Source: Haloferula luteola (GTDB taxonomy: Bacteria; Verrucomicrobiota; Verrucomicrobiia; Verrucomicrobiales; Akkermansiaceae). Taken from it: a stretch of 50,315 nucleotides of DNA. Position numbers and translations under genes: made by a program. This document shows, piece after piece, positions 23,038 to 32,271 of this stretch. The stretch is taken from NCBI RefSeq assembly GCF_014201715.1, contig NZ_JACHFD010000027.1:1-50315 (forward strand), written 5' to 3'. The notes under the pieces were generated by a model. It saw only the letters and a program-made list of their open reading frames with translations, was not told the origin of the DNA and searched no databases. Every line of letters begins with the position of its first letter. The first letter of the stretch is position 1.

Positions 23038-24021
23038 TTATTCGGGGGCGGATTCCTGGGCCTCTTCATCGCTCTCTCGTGAGGTGAGACGGAAGGTGGT
23101 CATCACGGCAGCATGATCGGAAGGCCAAGTGTTCTCGACAGCCTCACCAAGTTCGCTTCCCCAGGGGCCGAGCGTCGTTTCGACAAGGGTGGTGAAGGTT
23201 CTGGAAGCGACGGGATGCAGTCGAGGGCCCTTGTAGAGAATGAAGTCAATCCGATCCTGAGGTTCTCCATCTTTGTGGATTGCCGACCACGTGGTACCTG
23301 GCTCGACGGCAGGATCAGGATGCACCTGGCGGAAGCTGTCCATCAGTCCTGCAGCCGCGAAGCAGTGCGTCTCTGGCCAATCGACGGTGCGGCCACCGTG
23401 AAGGGCACCCTTCCAATCGAGGTACGATGGAACGTTGAAATCCCCGGTGAGGATGAGGGGGGTGCGATCCGTTTGTTCCAGATCCGTTCGAATGGACTCC
23501 AACACGGCCTTCACCTGAGGCAACCGCTCAGAGCGGGCATTCTCCGCGAGGATGGCGGCAGGGGATGCCTGAAGATCTCGGGCGGCATAGGGACCGTAAT
23601 ACTGATAGTCGAGATGGAGGTTGAAAACGAGCAGCTCCCGAGCTGGATCGCCATCGATACGAAGGCGGGCTCCCAGCCATCGGTCAGTGCCGATGCCAAA
23701 TCCAGTGATCGATTGGACCATGGGGTGGCGGCTCAGGATTTGCACCGACCCAGAGCCCCCTTGCGCCTGATACCAACCCAGCACCTGCGCCATCTTCGCT
23801 GACACTTCGGGTGTCGATTCCTGGAGGGACACGACATCGGCTTGGGATTCCAAAATCGCGGCCCGCGCCTTTTCGAAACCATCGTGAATTTGGCTCCATT
23901 GATGCCAACTGTTGAACGTCATCACTTTGACGACCTCATCATCAGCATGAAGAGGGGCTGAAACCAGACACCAGCCAGACACTGGGACCCAAATGGCGGA
24001 GCGAAAGAGAGAGTGAATCAT
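23038..24021 (-). CDS. Secreted endonuclease/exonuclease/phosphatase-family protein
   Basis: A 327-residue protein with a leader (MIHSLFRSAIWVPVSGWCLV..., cut near LHADDE). Motifs of the DNase I-like fold are present: VMTFNSW at the first strand, VSLQES (metal-binding Glu), LVFNLHLD, LILTGDFNVPSY (catalytic Asp, Asn) and a C-terminal PSDHAAVMTTF (general base His). The family includes nucleases, phosphatases and sphingomyelinases; an exported single-domain member could scavenge phosphate from extracellular DNA or lipids. ATG 24021 is preferred over the GTG at 24027. It is divergent from the monooxygenase gene at 24115. Confidence 0.85.
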   Translation of the reverse strand: MIHSLFRSAIWVPVSGWCLVSAPLHADDEVVKVMTFNSWHQWSQIHDGFEKARAAILESQADVVSLQESTPEVSAKMAQVLGWYQAQGGSGSVQILSRHPMVQSITGFGIGTDRWLGARLRIDGDPARELLVFNLHLDYQYYGPYAARDLQASPAAILAENARSERLPQVKAVLESIRTDLEQTDRTPLILTGDFNVPSYLDWKGALHGGRTVDWPETHCFAAAGLMDSFRQVHPDPAVEPGTTWSAIHKDGEPQDRIDFILYKGPRLHPVASRTFTTLVETTLGPWGSELGEAVENTWPSDHAAVMTTFRLTSRESDEEAQESAPE

Positions 24022-24114
24022 GGGCACGGAATGCTACTCCAAGGAAAGCCCGGTTGTTTCAGCCACCCGCGTGGTGACCCTTTTCAATCGTCAGGAAGCT
24101 GCGATCGTCGAGTC

Positions 24115-25140
24115 ATGGAATTGGGCATCGATAGTTTTGTCGCCTTGGCTCCCCACCCGGTCACCGGAGCGCTACGTAGTGCCGGTGAGCGCATTCAGGA
24201 TCTGTTGGAAGAGATCGAGAAAGCGGACGAGGTCGGGGTGGACGTGTTTGGGATTGGCGAGCACCACCGCAAGGAGTTTGCGGATTCTGCCCCCGTGGTG
24301 CTGTTGGCCGCCGCCGCCGCCCGCACCCGGCGAATTCGCTTGGCGAGTGCCGTCACGGTGCTTTCTGCGGCGGATCCCGTACGAGTCTTTCAGGAGTTTG
24401 CGACCCTTGATTTGATTTCCGGCGGACGCGCAGAAATCATTGCCGGACGGGGTTCTTTCGTCGATGCCTACCCCTTATTCGGCCTGGCCCTTGAAGACTA
24501 CAATTCCTTGTTTGCGGAGAAACTGGACCTGCTCCTGAAACTACGCTCCTCGGAGACCATCACCTGGACAGGAAAACACCGTGCCGCTCTGAGTCAGATG
24601 GGGGTCTATCCAAGGCCCCAACAAAATCCTCTCCCCGTGTGGGTGGGGGTAGGAGGAACGCCCGCCTCTTTCGCGAGAGCCGGAGCCCTCGGGCTGCCGT
24701 TGATGGTGGCTATCATTGGCGGCGAACCCCACCGCTTCCGGCCCCTGATCGACCTCTACCGAGAATCAGCGAAACGGGCGGGCCACGATCCCAGCCATTT
24801 GAAAGTGGGGATTCATGCGCTTGGCTTCCTTGCGGAGGATTCTGAACAAGCCGCCGACCAGTTCTTTCCTGGATACCAACGCACCTTCAATCAAATCGGT
24901 CGGGAGCGGGGATGGGGACCTATCACTCGCCGCCACTTTGATGCCCTGCTACGACCCGATGGTGCCCTTTTGGTCGGTGAGCCCGCTCAGGTGGCAGACA
25001 AGATTGCCCGGTTCGATGAGCAGCTTGGGGGGATCGATCGCCTGACTCTGCAAATGAGCGTCGCCGACCTTGCCCACGAGCCGACCTTACGCGCCATTGA
25101 ACTCATCGGCACCGATCTTCGCTCGCGGATCTCGCTTTGA
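24115..25140 (+). CDS. Luciferase-like (LLM-class) flavin-dependent monooxygenase
   Basis: A 341-residue protein with a TIM-barrel LLM pattern: MELGIDSFVALAP, IEKADEVGVDVFGIGEHHRK, RIRLASAVTVLSAADPVRVF, EFATLDLISGGRAEIIAGRG, and late LPVWVGVGGTPASFARAGAL. It should use reduced flavin and O2 on an unknown small substrate. Its length is normal for the family. The start at ATG 24115 aligns with the usual family start; the frame open to 24013 lies upstream of a plausible AGGAAG ribosome-binding sequence. It ends 20 bases from the convergent GH97 gene. Confidence 0.85.
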   Translation: MELGIDSFVALAPHPVTGALRSAGERIQDLLEEIEKADEVGVDVFGIGEHHRKEFADSAPVVLLAAAAARTRRIRLASAVTVLSAADPVRVFQEFATLDLISGGRAEIIAGRGSFVDAYPLFGLALEDYNSLFAEKLDLLLKLRSSETITWTGKHRAALSQMGVYPRPQQNPLPVWVGVGGTPASFARAGALGLPLMVAIIGGEPHRFRPLIDLYRESAKRAGHDPSHLKVGIHALGFLAEDSEQAADQFFPGYQRTFNQIGRERGWGPITRRHFDALLRPDGALLVGEPAQVADKIARFDEQLGGIDRLTLQMSVADLAHEPTLRAIELIGTDLRSRISL

Positions 25141-25160
25141 ACGCAATCGGTCGCCCTTGA

Positions 25161-27053
25161 TCAAGGCGCCTCCCCCCATCGCAGCAACCATCCTCCTCGC
25201 GGGGGAATCGTGCGGTTCCAGGATCGTGAGCCCCGTTCCAACTTTTGGATGTGGAACGAATCCAGCGGCTCTGGTCCTTCGAAAACCCCCATGCCCTCAC
25301 CATTCGGGCTCAATTCAGCGAGATTCAGGGCCACCTCCCTTGAAGTGGTGCTCCCGTTCATCGCTCCGATCCACCACGTCTTGCCAGCCCGCTTCGCCAC
25401 CACCACCAGCTCGCCGGGTTCCGCGCCCAGCCACCGAATCTCTTCCCACTCCACGGGCAAATCTCGCATCACCTCCAACACCTCTGGCGGCAGAATCCGG
25501 TAACGATCCGGAGAATCCGCATAGCTGAGCAACCCTGTTTGAAAAACGACCGCTGCCGCCAATTCATGTGCCGCTGAATTGAGTCTGCGATAGCGTTTCG
25601 AAGCCAGCCCAAAGGGAGTTTGATCCATCGGAGCCATCACATTGCGGGTGAATGGGAGCAGTGTATGGAGCTGGGCAGACTTCTCCGGATATCGATCGTC
25701 GAACATATAAGACTCCGTTCCCAGTACGGCCTCCGCCGTCAAAAGGTGCGGCCAAGTCCTCTGCCAGCCACGGGGGATGGTGCACCCGTGAAAACTCACC
25801 ACCAATTGCCTCTCTGCTGTTGCCTTCAATGTCGCCAGCATTGCTTCATGAGTCGGCTGCCGGTCGGAGCACCAAAAGTCGATTTTCACTCCAGAGAACC
25901 CCAACGCTTTCAACTCATCCAGCTTTCGGTTCCTCCGGTGTTCATCGTAGAAATCATTGGCGTGAGTCCAACCGATCAGGCGAATATCCGCTTTTTGCGC
26001 AGCTCTGCGAATGCCATCGAGGTCCGCTTCCCACCAACCCGCATCGAGCACTGCATACTCCCAGCCCATCTCGTGGGCGAATTCGACCCCACCGAGGCAC
26101 CGCCTCGTCCTCACCGACTTCGTTGCCGCTTCTGGGTGAGACCACCAATCCCAGAAAGCCCGACCGGGCCGGATCCACCTACCATCGCTCACCTGACTCG
26201 GCTCGGCGAGGTCGGTGACGAATGAGCTGGTGGCCAGATCACCGGCGCGATCACCCAGAACAAACACCCGCCAGGGGAGCGCCCAAGGCAGCTGCCCGCT
26301 GGGCCGGACCTCTTTCCCGAGATCGATTCCCTGAGTGGTTTCATCCGCGAACGGAAATTCCAATTGGTAGCTACCGTCAACCGAAGTCGCCGCGAAATGG
26401 GAACCCCAATCTCCTCCCACTTCCGCCATGAGCAGCCAGGAATCACCCGTGTTCCAGAGCGCCGGAAAGTACCATCCACGGGTCTCTCCACCGCGGGAAA
26501 ATGGAGGCATTTGTCCCGGAACAACGGGAAAATAGTAGTCCTCATAAGCCGGACTCTCCGCGGCCGATCGATTGTACGGTGACATCCATCCCTTGGCTTC
26601 GCTGGGCAAAACAAAACCTGTTCTCTCGTCCTCGAGCGTGGCCGATCCTCTCCCAAGAATCCGATAGCGGAAAGCAACGCCCTGATTGGAGACATCCATC
26701 TCCCAGGCCAAACGCGAACCTTCCGGGTTTTCGAGAATCACCTGCTTTCGCCGATGGGCCTGATCTACGGGTGGACCCCAGGGTAACTTGTAAGATTCCC
26801 GTCGCCTCTCCACCTGGCTTTCCGAAATCCACCGCAAGTCATGAGTAAAATCGCCAGCATCGGATTTCAGACCCAGCGGCGACGGTAAAAGCACAGATTT
26901 CCCGGATCGCTTGATCTCATAGCTCCAGGCCCCATCGACTGCCCGGATCAGGGCCAAGGTATTCTTTCCATCTGGAGAAACCAGCTCCGCCCTGTCACCA
27001 GCATGAGCCGAAAGGACGAAGACCCCGAACCATCCGAAAGCTCGACTGCGCAT
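25161..27053 (-). CDS. Glycoside hydrolase family 97 protein
   Basis: A 630-residue exported enzyme (signal MRSRAFGWFGVFVLSAHAG). The N-terminal half has the GH97 beta-sandwich pattern (AELVSPDGKNTLALI, SYEIKRSGKSVL, GVAFRYRI). The central barrel has FWDWWSHP, YAVLDAGWW, FSGVKIDFWCSDRQ (catalytic Asp region), VVSFHGCTIPRGWQRTWP and EAVLGTESYMF. The C-terminal sandwich ends GWLLRWGEAP. GH97 enzymes are alpha-glucosidases or alpha-galactosidases using calcium; inverting and retaining subtypes differ in catalytic residues, and I cannot settle the subtype by eye. A periplasmic role in oligosaccharide use is likely. Confidence 0.88.
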   Translation of the reverse strand: MRSRAFGWFGVFVLSAHAGDRAELVSPDGKNTLALIRAVDGAWSYEIKRSGKSVLLPSPLGLKSDAGDFTHDLRWISESQVERRRESYKLPWGPPVDQAHRRKQVILENPEGSRLAWEMDVSNQGVAFRYRILGRGSATLEDERTGFVLPSEAKGWMSPYNRSAAESPAYEDYYFPVVPGQMPPFSRGGETRGWYFPALWNTGDSWLLMAEVGGDWGSHFAATSVDGSYQLEFPFADETTQGIDLGKEVRPSGQLPWALPWRVFVLGDRAGDLATSSFVTDLAEPSQVSDGRWIRPGRAFWDWWSHPEAATKSVRTRRCLGGVEFAHEMGWEYAVLDAGWWEADLDGIRRAAQKADIRLIGWTHANDFYDEHRRNRKLDELKALGFSGVKIDFWCSDRQPTHEAMLATLKATAERQLVVSFHGCTIPRGWQRTWPHLLTAEAVLGTESYMFDDRYPEKSAQLHTLLPFTRNVMAPMDQTPFGLASKRYRRLNSAAHELAAAVVFQTGLLSYADSPDRYRILPPEVLEVMRDLPVEWEEIRWLGAEPGELVVVAKRAGKTWWIGAMNGSTTSREVALNLAELSPNGEGMGVFEGPEPLDSFHIQKLERGSRSWNRTIPPRGGWLLRWGEAP

Positions 27054-27067
27054 CGGAGAGAGGAACG

Positions 27068-27098
27068 CGTCCCGACGAAGTTGCCTTTCGCCGGGACG
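27068..27098. repeat. Hairpin upstream of the GH97 gene
   Basis: CGTCCCG (27068-27074) pairs with CGGGACG (27092-27098), with inner CGAA/TTCG pairing. It lies just before the GH97 start codon (27053) and just after the SDR remnant. There is no T tract, so it may act as an operator, a leader hairpin or a weak terminator. Confidence 0.4.
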
Positions 27099-27104
27099 AT
27101 CCTT

Positions 27105-27323
27105 TCAGAAGATCATTGGACCGGATACTTCCAAGCGCTGTGCAATCACCCAGTGGATTGAGAGGTGACCCGCAGTGAAGTCGGTGTCGATGGCTCCCGT
27201 TGGGAATCCCTTCACGCGAATGCCGCAAGGTCCCAGAGCCTTCGCCAGAGCGACGGCCATGTTGCGTCCCTGCGCCCGACGATCACCGGTGATCCATGCG
27301 ATCTTCTGATCGGTGTTCAGCGT
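27105..27323 (-). pseudogene. Remnant of a second short-chain dehydrogenase gene
   Basis: Directly behind the intact SDR gene and in the same frame after its TGA, the minus strand encodes LNTDQKIAWITGDRRAQGR and NMAVALAKALGPCGIRV, followed by PTGAIDTDF, ending at TGA 27105-27107. The first part resembles the nucleotide-binding N-terminus of an SDR (TGGxxGxGR degraded to TGDRRAQGR). It is fused to the C-terminal ALAKxLGPxGIRVNxxxPGAIxT region, with the middle (NAG, YxxxK) missing. No start codon precedes it. This is an internally deleted SDR relic, probably of a tandem paralogue. Confidence 0.7.
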
Positions 27324-27329
27324 CTGGCT

Positions 27330-28061
27330 TCAGTTGGAGCTCGCCGTTGGACGGACAATCATCTCACTGACATCCACATCAGCAGGTTGTTCGATTGCGA
27401 ACGAGATCGCACAAGCGATCGCTTCGGCGGGGATTGCCACCTCGCGGAAGCGATCTACAAACTCTGCGGTCTCCGCATGGGTGATGGTTTTGGCCAGCTC
27501 AGATTGGGTGGCACCCGGAGAAAGGATCGTTACCCGAATGTCCGGGTTCTCCTGCCTCAGTCCTTCCGAAAGCGCGACCACCGCGTGCTTGGTCGCGGAG
27601 TAGACCGCACTCGACGGCCAGACTCGGTGGCCCGCCGTCGAGGAAACGTTGATGATCTGCCCGGACCGTTGACGTTTCATGACGGGAAGTGCCGTCGCAA
27701 TCCCGTGAAGCACTCCACGCAGGTTGACATCGATCATTTGATTCCACTCTTCCACCTTCAATGCTTCGAGGGGTGAAAGCGGCATCACCCCGGCATTGTT
27801 CACGATCACATCAACGCGACCATATTTCTCCAAGGCAAGGTCGACGAATGATTGCATGCTCCCTAGATCGGTGACGTCGAGGGGGGTGAATTCCACCTCT
27901 CCACCCGCCGACCGAACTTCATCTGCAAGCGCTGAAAGACGGTCGGCGCGTCGGGCTCCCATCACTAGGCGATGGCCCCGTTCGGCAAGCAAACGGACCG
28001 TGGCTTCTCCGATGCCGCTGCTGGCACCGGTCACGAGGACAACTTTAGAATCTGATTTCAT
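27330..28061 (-). CDS. Short-chain dehydrogenase/reductase
   Basis: A 243-residue classical SDR: cofactor loop TGASSGIGEA, GARRADRL (NADP(H)-type charge), DVTDLGS, VNNAGVMPLS, catalytic NVSSTAG (Ser) and VYSATKHAV (Tyr, Lys). The sequence resembles the YdfG/serine-3-dehydrogenase-like NADP-dependent group, but the substrate is not deducible. ATG 28061 (MKSDSKVVLVTG) fits family starts; ATGs at 28070 and 28073 are alternatives. The gene is divergent from an AraC regulator 171 bases away, a common pairing in which the regulator controls the oxidoreductase. Confidence 0.9.
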   Translation of the reverse strand: MKSDSKVVLVTGASSGIGEATVRLLAERGHRLVMGARRADRLSALADEVRSAGGEVEFTPLDVTDLGSMQSFVDLALEKYGRVDVIVNNAGVMPLSPLEALKVEEWNQMIDVNLRGVLHGIATALPVMKRQRSGQIINVSSTAGHRVWPSSAVYSATKHAVVALSEGLRQENPDIRVTILSPGATQSELAKTITHAETAEFVDRFREVAIPAEAIACAISFAIEQPADVDVSEMIVRPTASSN

Positions 28062-28232
28062 AACGGGCATCATTTGAGGAAAACGAAGCTGCCAGTGGGG
28101 CGACACTTCGATTTCAACTTAGCCATCCATCGACCCAAAAAATAGACCTGATGGACCGAAGGTCTTGCCTAATCCTCCAATGGATCGTTTCTGGCTTGCC
28201 ATCCATTCCCGATTTCTTGCCTGATCCTCGGG

Positions 28233-29159
28233 ATGACAGAGGACCCTCCCCTCCCTGCCTCGGCTCGCCCCGGGCGCCTCGCCACCCTCCTCGCGAGCTT
28301 GGCCACGACGGATGGCTACAATGCGACCCGGCTACCGGGTGTCAAAATCATGCGGTCAAGCCGCGCGATCCTTCGTTCCCAAGTTTCCTACTCACCCAGC
28401 CTGGTGATCATTGCCCAAGGTCGCAAGCGAGGCTACCTCGGCGAGCGTATCTTCACCTACGATGCCAATCATTTCTTGGTGCTCTCGGTGCCCTTACCCT
28501 TCGAATGCGAAACCCTTGCATCGCCTGATGGCCCCTTGCTCGGGCTCTCCATTGAAGTCGAGCCGACCACCGTGGCAAAGCTGCTCCTATCGATGAAGCC
28601 ACCAGAATTCGCGAACGTCGATCCTCCTGATGAAGCGATCCGAGCCAATCCACTGGACAACACACTCTACGACGCCGCGGTTCGCCTCATGGAGGCCATT
28701 GCCAACTCTGACGAGGAGGCGGCGATCCTTGGCCCGGCGATCGTCCGTGAAATGCTCTATCGAGTGCTATGTGGAGCAGGGGGCGGCCCTCTTCGATTGT
28801 TGGCCACCCCTCATAGCCATGTAGGCCGCATCAGCCACACGCTTCAGCGCCTGCATGCGGACTTCGCCAGTCCCGTGAATATGGCGCACCTTGCGACCGA
28901 TGCGGGCATGAGTCTTTCGACCTTTCACGAACACTTCAAGGCCATCACCGGCTCTCCACCCCTTCAATACCTCAAGGCCATCCGTCTTCACAAAGCCCGA
29001 TTGTTCATGCTCCAACAGGGAGATACCGCCGCTGCGGCCGCCCTGAAGGTGGGCTATGAGAGCGCCTCCCAATTCAGCCGCGAATTCAAACGCTACTTCG
29101 GCACGACACCTGCCGCGGAGGTCAGCCAGCTTCGGGCAAACCTGATGCAACCGGCCTGA
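28233..29159 (+). CDS. AraC-family transcriptional regulator
   Basis: A 308-residue protein. The N-terminal part (about 30-190) fits the AraC_N domain often linked to oxidoreductase genes (GVKIMRSSRAILRSQVSYSP, VIIAQGRKRGYLGERIFTYD). The C-terminus (about 200-300) has two helix-turn-helices: NMAHLATDAGMSLSTFHEHF with KAITGSPPLQYLKAIRLHKA, and AAALKVGYESASQFSREFKR with YFGTTPAA. It probably regulates the divergent SDR gene and itself from the shared intergenic region 28062-28232. Its 3' end overlaps the opposite-strand protease gene by 38 bases. Confidence 0.9.
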   Translation: MTEDPPLPASARPGRLATLLASLATTDGYNATRLPGVKIMRSSRAILRSQVSYSPSLVIIAQGRKRGYLGERIFTYDANHFLVLSVPLPFECETLASPDGPLLGLSIEVEPTTVAKLLLSMKPPEFANVDPPDEAIRANPLDNTLYDAAVRLMEAIANSDEEAAILGPAIVREMLYRVLCGAGGGPLRLLATPHSHVGRISHTLQRLHADFASPVNMAHLATDAGMSLSTFHEHFKAITGSPPLQYLKAIRLHKARLFMLQQGDTAAAAALKVGYESASQFSREFKRYFGTTPAAEVSQLRANLMQPA

Positions 29160-29997
29160 GCTTCGAAGAATGACGATCCCCGGCGATCAATCTCAACAGG
29201 TCCCTTGCCTCAAGCATCCCAAAGGTGGTTCGAAGATGCACTGCAGGATGGAGGAAAAACCGGGCACCCGTGATGATGCCGCAAAGTCGGCCGCCACTCT
29301 CCACCACGGCTCCTCCACTCATGCCGCCCCGCGCGACAAGGGTCGCTTGATACGAGAACTCTCGGATTTCACCTTCCGTCTCCTCACAAGCCGTGATGTG
29401 ACCTGCCGTCGCGTAGGGTCCATTTCCCACGCCATCGCGAAGCCCTCCCTGGTTCGGAAGAAAAAGAGTGCCACTGTTCAGGCCTGAGGCAGCGGCAAAA
29501 ACCTCAGTTCCGTTCGAACAATGAGAAGAAACAGGATGGAACGGCTGATCGCTAATCACTGAAAAATGAACAAGAGCGAGATCCCTTACGGGATCCTTCC
29601 AGACCACGCGACCCGGGAACTTTTCATCCCGAAAATATCGGTCCCTATCGATCACGCCCGTCCCCATGGGCAATTCCCTCAGCATTCGAGTCCGCCGCAG
29701 TTCGAAGTACGGCTGGTCGACGACATGCCAAGCAGTCAGAAAGTAACCATCGCGAGAAACAGGAACGGCGCGGCCAGTGGCGATCCCTTCCTTGCCACCA
29801 ATCAGTCCAATGCGGTCGTTGAAGAAATCCTTCAAGCTTCGTCCGGCGATCGAGTCATTTTGAACGCTCCGAAGACTCTGCTTCTGTCTTTCACGAATCG
29901 CTGGATGATCGTAACGCAGCCCATCGACTCCACTCACACATCCAACGAGCGTCGACAAAGTCACGAGTCCTCCAAGAATGGGGAGAAAGAATCTCAT
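29122..29997 (-). CDS. Trypsin-like serine protease lipoprotein
   Basis: A 291-residue protein with a lipoprotein signal (MRFFLPILGGLVTLSTLVGC, acylated Cys 20). A trypsin-like triad is visible: TAWHVVD (H91), VRDLALVHF (D139) and ARGGMSGGAV (S227). No PDZ domain follows. It starts one base after the stop codon of the ABC permease gene, so it is probably the last gene of that operon. Location should be periplasmic, membrane attached. Its substrate is unknown; the context suggests a role in processing or quality control of whatever the pseudopilin/ABC system exports, which is inference only. Confidence 0.8.
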   Translation of the reverse strand: MRFFLPILGGLVTLSTLVGCVSGVDGLRYDHPAIRERQKQSLRSVQNDSIAGRSLKDFFNDRIGLIGGKEGIATGRAVPVSRDGYFLTAWHVVDQPYFELRRTRMLRELPMGTGVIDRDRYFRDEKFPGRVVWKDPVRDLALVHFSVISDQPFHPVSSHCSNGTEVFAAASGLNSGTLFLPNQGGLRDGVGNGPYATAGHITACEETEGEIREFSYQATLVARGGMSGGAVVESGGRLCGIITGARFFLHPAVHLRTTFGMLEARDLLRLIAGDRHSSKLRPVASGLPEAG

Positions 29998-29998
29998 T

Positions 29999-30847
29999 TT
30001 AGGTTTTGAAATCGCGCAGTTGGAAGGCGAGGAAGCCGATAATGAAAAAGGTGAAATTCAAGCCACCGAGAAATGCATAGGACTCGATGATCTTCGGCCA
30101 CGAGATGTCCTTTTCAAACAGGTAGACCCAACCACTCATGCGCCACGTGATGAACCACTGCTCGAACGGCCTGAAGAAGGGAAAGTTCTGCAGGATCATA
30201 TCGACGAACAAAATCGCCAGAGTGAGAATGCTGGCAGCAGCGGGTTTGATCCGAAAGCACGAGAACATGAAGGCGAGGGTCGACAACGTAATCATGCTGA
30301 TGCCAATTCCCGCAGCCCCCAAAGCCAGTCGTGTGATGCCCTCACTCCACTCCGGGTACACCGCAAAGACTTTCATCTTCGGTTCCGCGATGAAGAGGCC
30401 GCCCTGGCCACCGACTGCCAAAACAGCCATCAGATATCCAGTAATTCCGACGAAGAAGACGAAGGAAAACGTATAAATGGCAGTCGCCGACCACTTGACC
30501 CCGAGTAACCTCAATCGACTGATGGGTCGGCAGAGCACAAGCCTTAAGTTACCGTCCTCAGTTTCCTTGGCGACCACATCGCCAGCGACCAAAGCGAAAA
30601 AGATCGAGCCCAACATGAACATGCTAAGGAGCATCACCATGAAGGTCAAAGTGAGGGAGCTAAAGTAGAAGTCGGACTCGTATCCATTGCGCTCCATCAA
30701 ATTCCGCATGTAGATCCGCCCATCCGTAAAGCGATACACCAGAACGATGATCAGCTCCATGATCAGGAACGCCGCATATCCCATGTAGGTTCGAGGTCGG
30801 GCAAAGAGCTTGCGTAGCTCCCCTCGCAGTTGGCGAAGATACATCAT
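29999..30847 (-). CDS. ABC-2-type transporter permease
   Basis: A 282-residue polytopic protein with about six hydrophobic segments (YMGYAAFLIMELIIVLVYRF, LTLTFMVMLLSMFMLGSIFF, AIYTFSFVFFVGITGYLMAV, and the final LNFTFFIIGFLAFQLRDF). ALVAGDVVAKETEDGNLRLV and CRPISRLRLLGVKW are the ABC2 membrane-family signature region. The start codon overlaps the stop codon of the ATPase gene (ATGA, 30844-30847), so the two form one transporter. The substrate is unknown. Confidence 0.88.
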   Translation of the reverse strand: MMYLRQLRGELRKLFARPRTYMGYAAFLIMELIIVLVYRFTDGRIYMRNLMERNGYESDFYFSSLTLTFMVMLLSMFMLGSIFFALVAGDVVAKETEDGNLRLVLCRPISRLRLLGVKWSATAIYTFSFVFFVGITGYLMAVLAVGGQGGLFIAEPKMKVFAVYPEWSEGITRLALGAAGIGISMITLSTLAFMFSCFRIKPAAASILTLAILFVDMILQNFPFFRPFEQWFITWRMSGWVYLFEKDISWPKIIESYAFLGGLNFTFFIIGFLAFQLRDFKT

Positions 30848-31731
30848 CGGGTGATTTCAAGGTAGAGATCCTCCAGAGACCGCCGCACCGGAGCAAATGC
30901 GGAAACCCGGACGTGGAGCCCGACCAGAGCCGCCACCATCACCGCAGGATCCACGGAGTCGGGAAGTGAGATGCGGCCTGGGCTCAGTACCTGGCATCCC
31001 TGCAATTCGAGGAAGGGAAGGGCGACCTCAAGCCGGTCGAGATCGACCTCATAAATCCTCTCTTCTCCCGCGAGATCCGCGATGCGGCCTTCGTGCACCC
31101 TTCTCCCAGCTTTGAGAATAGCCACGCGGTCACACATCACCTCCACTTCACCAAGAAGATGCGAATTGAAGAGGACGGTCACTCCCTCTGACTTTCGGAG
31201 TTTCAAGACAAAGTCGCGGAACCATTTGATTCCCTCCGGATCAAGCCCGTCAGTGGGCTCATCGAGCAAAAGCACTCTCGGCATCGGGAGCAGGGCCTGG
31301 GCAAGTGCCAGTCGCTGCCGCATGCCGTGCGAGTAAGTTCGAACCTTCGACTGGATGCGCTCGGTCAAACCTACCATCTCCACAACCCGGCGGGCTTCAT
31401 CCGGATCAAAGCGGACCGAATAGCTCATGAGGATTTTCAAGTTCTCCCAGCCACTAAGGTACTCGTAGAAACTAGGTGACTCGAAGATCGAGCCGACTCG
31501 CTTCAGGGCATTCGCTCGCTCACGCTGCACCGATACGCCGCCAATGGTCACCTCGCCCCGGTCAGGGGCCACCATGCCCAAGATGATGCCAAGAGTCGTA
31601 CTTTTTCCTGCTCCGTTGTGCCCGAGGAGGCCGTAAATCTCTCCCTCCATCACCGAAAAGGTGACTCCCTCCAGCGCGGGCTTCGGGCCGAAACTCTTGT
31701 GGAGGGAATCGATTTCCAACATCGCACTCAT
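30844..31731 (-). CDS. ABC transporter ATP-binding protein
   Basis: A 295-residue ATPase: Walker A GHNGAGKST, signature YSHGMRQRLALAQAL (SHGMRQ instead of LSGGQ, usual in ABC-2 exporters), Walker B VLLLDEPTDGLDP, switch His in VLFNSHLLGEVE. The C-terminal extension (about 215-295) is typical of the drug/antibiotic exporter subgroup. It overlaps the pseudopilin gene by four bases upstream and the permease gene by four bases downstream, implying translational coupling of all three. Confidence 0.92.
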   Translation of the reverse strand: MSAMLEIDSLHKSFGPKPALEGVTFSVMEGEIYGLLGHNGAGKSTTLGIILGMVAPDRGEVTIGGVSVQRERANALKRVGSIFESPSFYEYLSGWENLKILMSYSVRFDPDEARRVVEMVGLTERIQSKVRTYSHGMRQRLALAQALLPMPRVLLLDEPTDGLDPEGIKWFRDFVLKLRKSEGVTVLFNSHLLGEVEVMCDRVAILKAGRRVHEGRIADLAGEERIYEVDLDRLEVALPFLELQGCQVLSPGRISLPDSVDPAVMVAALVGLHVRVSAFAPVRRSLEDLYLEITR

Positions 31732-32267
31732 TCGTCGATCGAGAAGTTGATTTCATTCGAAGCGCCGCCGTCGGCATAGAGGATGTTGGTACCGACTTCG
31801 TCGCCTCCCTCTTCGTGCCAGTTTTCTTTATCGTAGACCAAGGGGATGCCTTTCTCATCCCTCGATCCGAAGAACTCGAGGCGGGAGATCAAGCGCCCGC
31901 TGACCACTGAATTCCAAGCGTAGCTGGAACCAGTCCGTTGATATTCGCCCTCGTCGGCATGGCAGTAGAAAATATCAGGATTGGAGAGGTAGTCGGCAAG
32001 TGCCACCTCGATCACATCTTCCCGCTCATCACGGCTCTCACGCCCAGTGGCCAGGTCCGGCATGCGCTTGCCGTGATCCTGCAGATAGACTTCGAGGCCA
32101 ACTCCAATTTGGCGTAGGTTGCTCACGCAATGGACCCGGTGGGCTGACCGCAAAGCCGAATGGACCAGCGGAAAGGAAAGTCCCGCAATAGCGGCAAGGA
32201 TTCCGACCACGACAAGCATTTCCGTAAGGGTGAATCCGGGTCGATGATCTTTCGCAGCGGCTCTCAT
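31728..32267 (-). CDS. Prepilin-type (pseudopilin) protein
   Basis: A 179-residue protein with a class III leader (MRAAAKDHRPG, cut before FTLTEMLVVV; conserved Glu at +5). A hydrophobic helix follows (LVVVGILAAIAGLSFPLVHS), then a globular domain with CVSNLRQIGVGLEVYLQDHG and a C-terminal NILYADGGAS. The SNLRQIGxxL and YxDGG elements are typical of the DUF1559-like/H-X9-DG prepilins that are expanded in Verrucomicrobia and Planctomycetes. Coupling by overlap to an ABC exporter is unusual for this class. Confidence 0.85.
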   Translation of the reverse strand: MRAAAKDHRPGFTLTEMLVVVGILAAIAGLSFPLVHSALRSAHRVHCVSNLRQIGVGLEVYLQDHGKRMPDLATGRESRDEREDVIEVALADYLSNPDIFYCHADEGEYQRTGSSYAWNSVVSGRLISRLEFFGSRDEKGIPLVYDKENWHEEGGDEVGTNILYADGGASNEINFSIDE

Positions 32268-32271
32268 GGCA

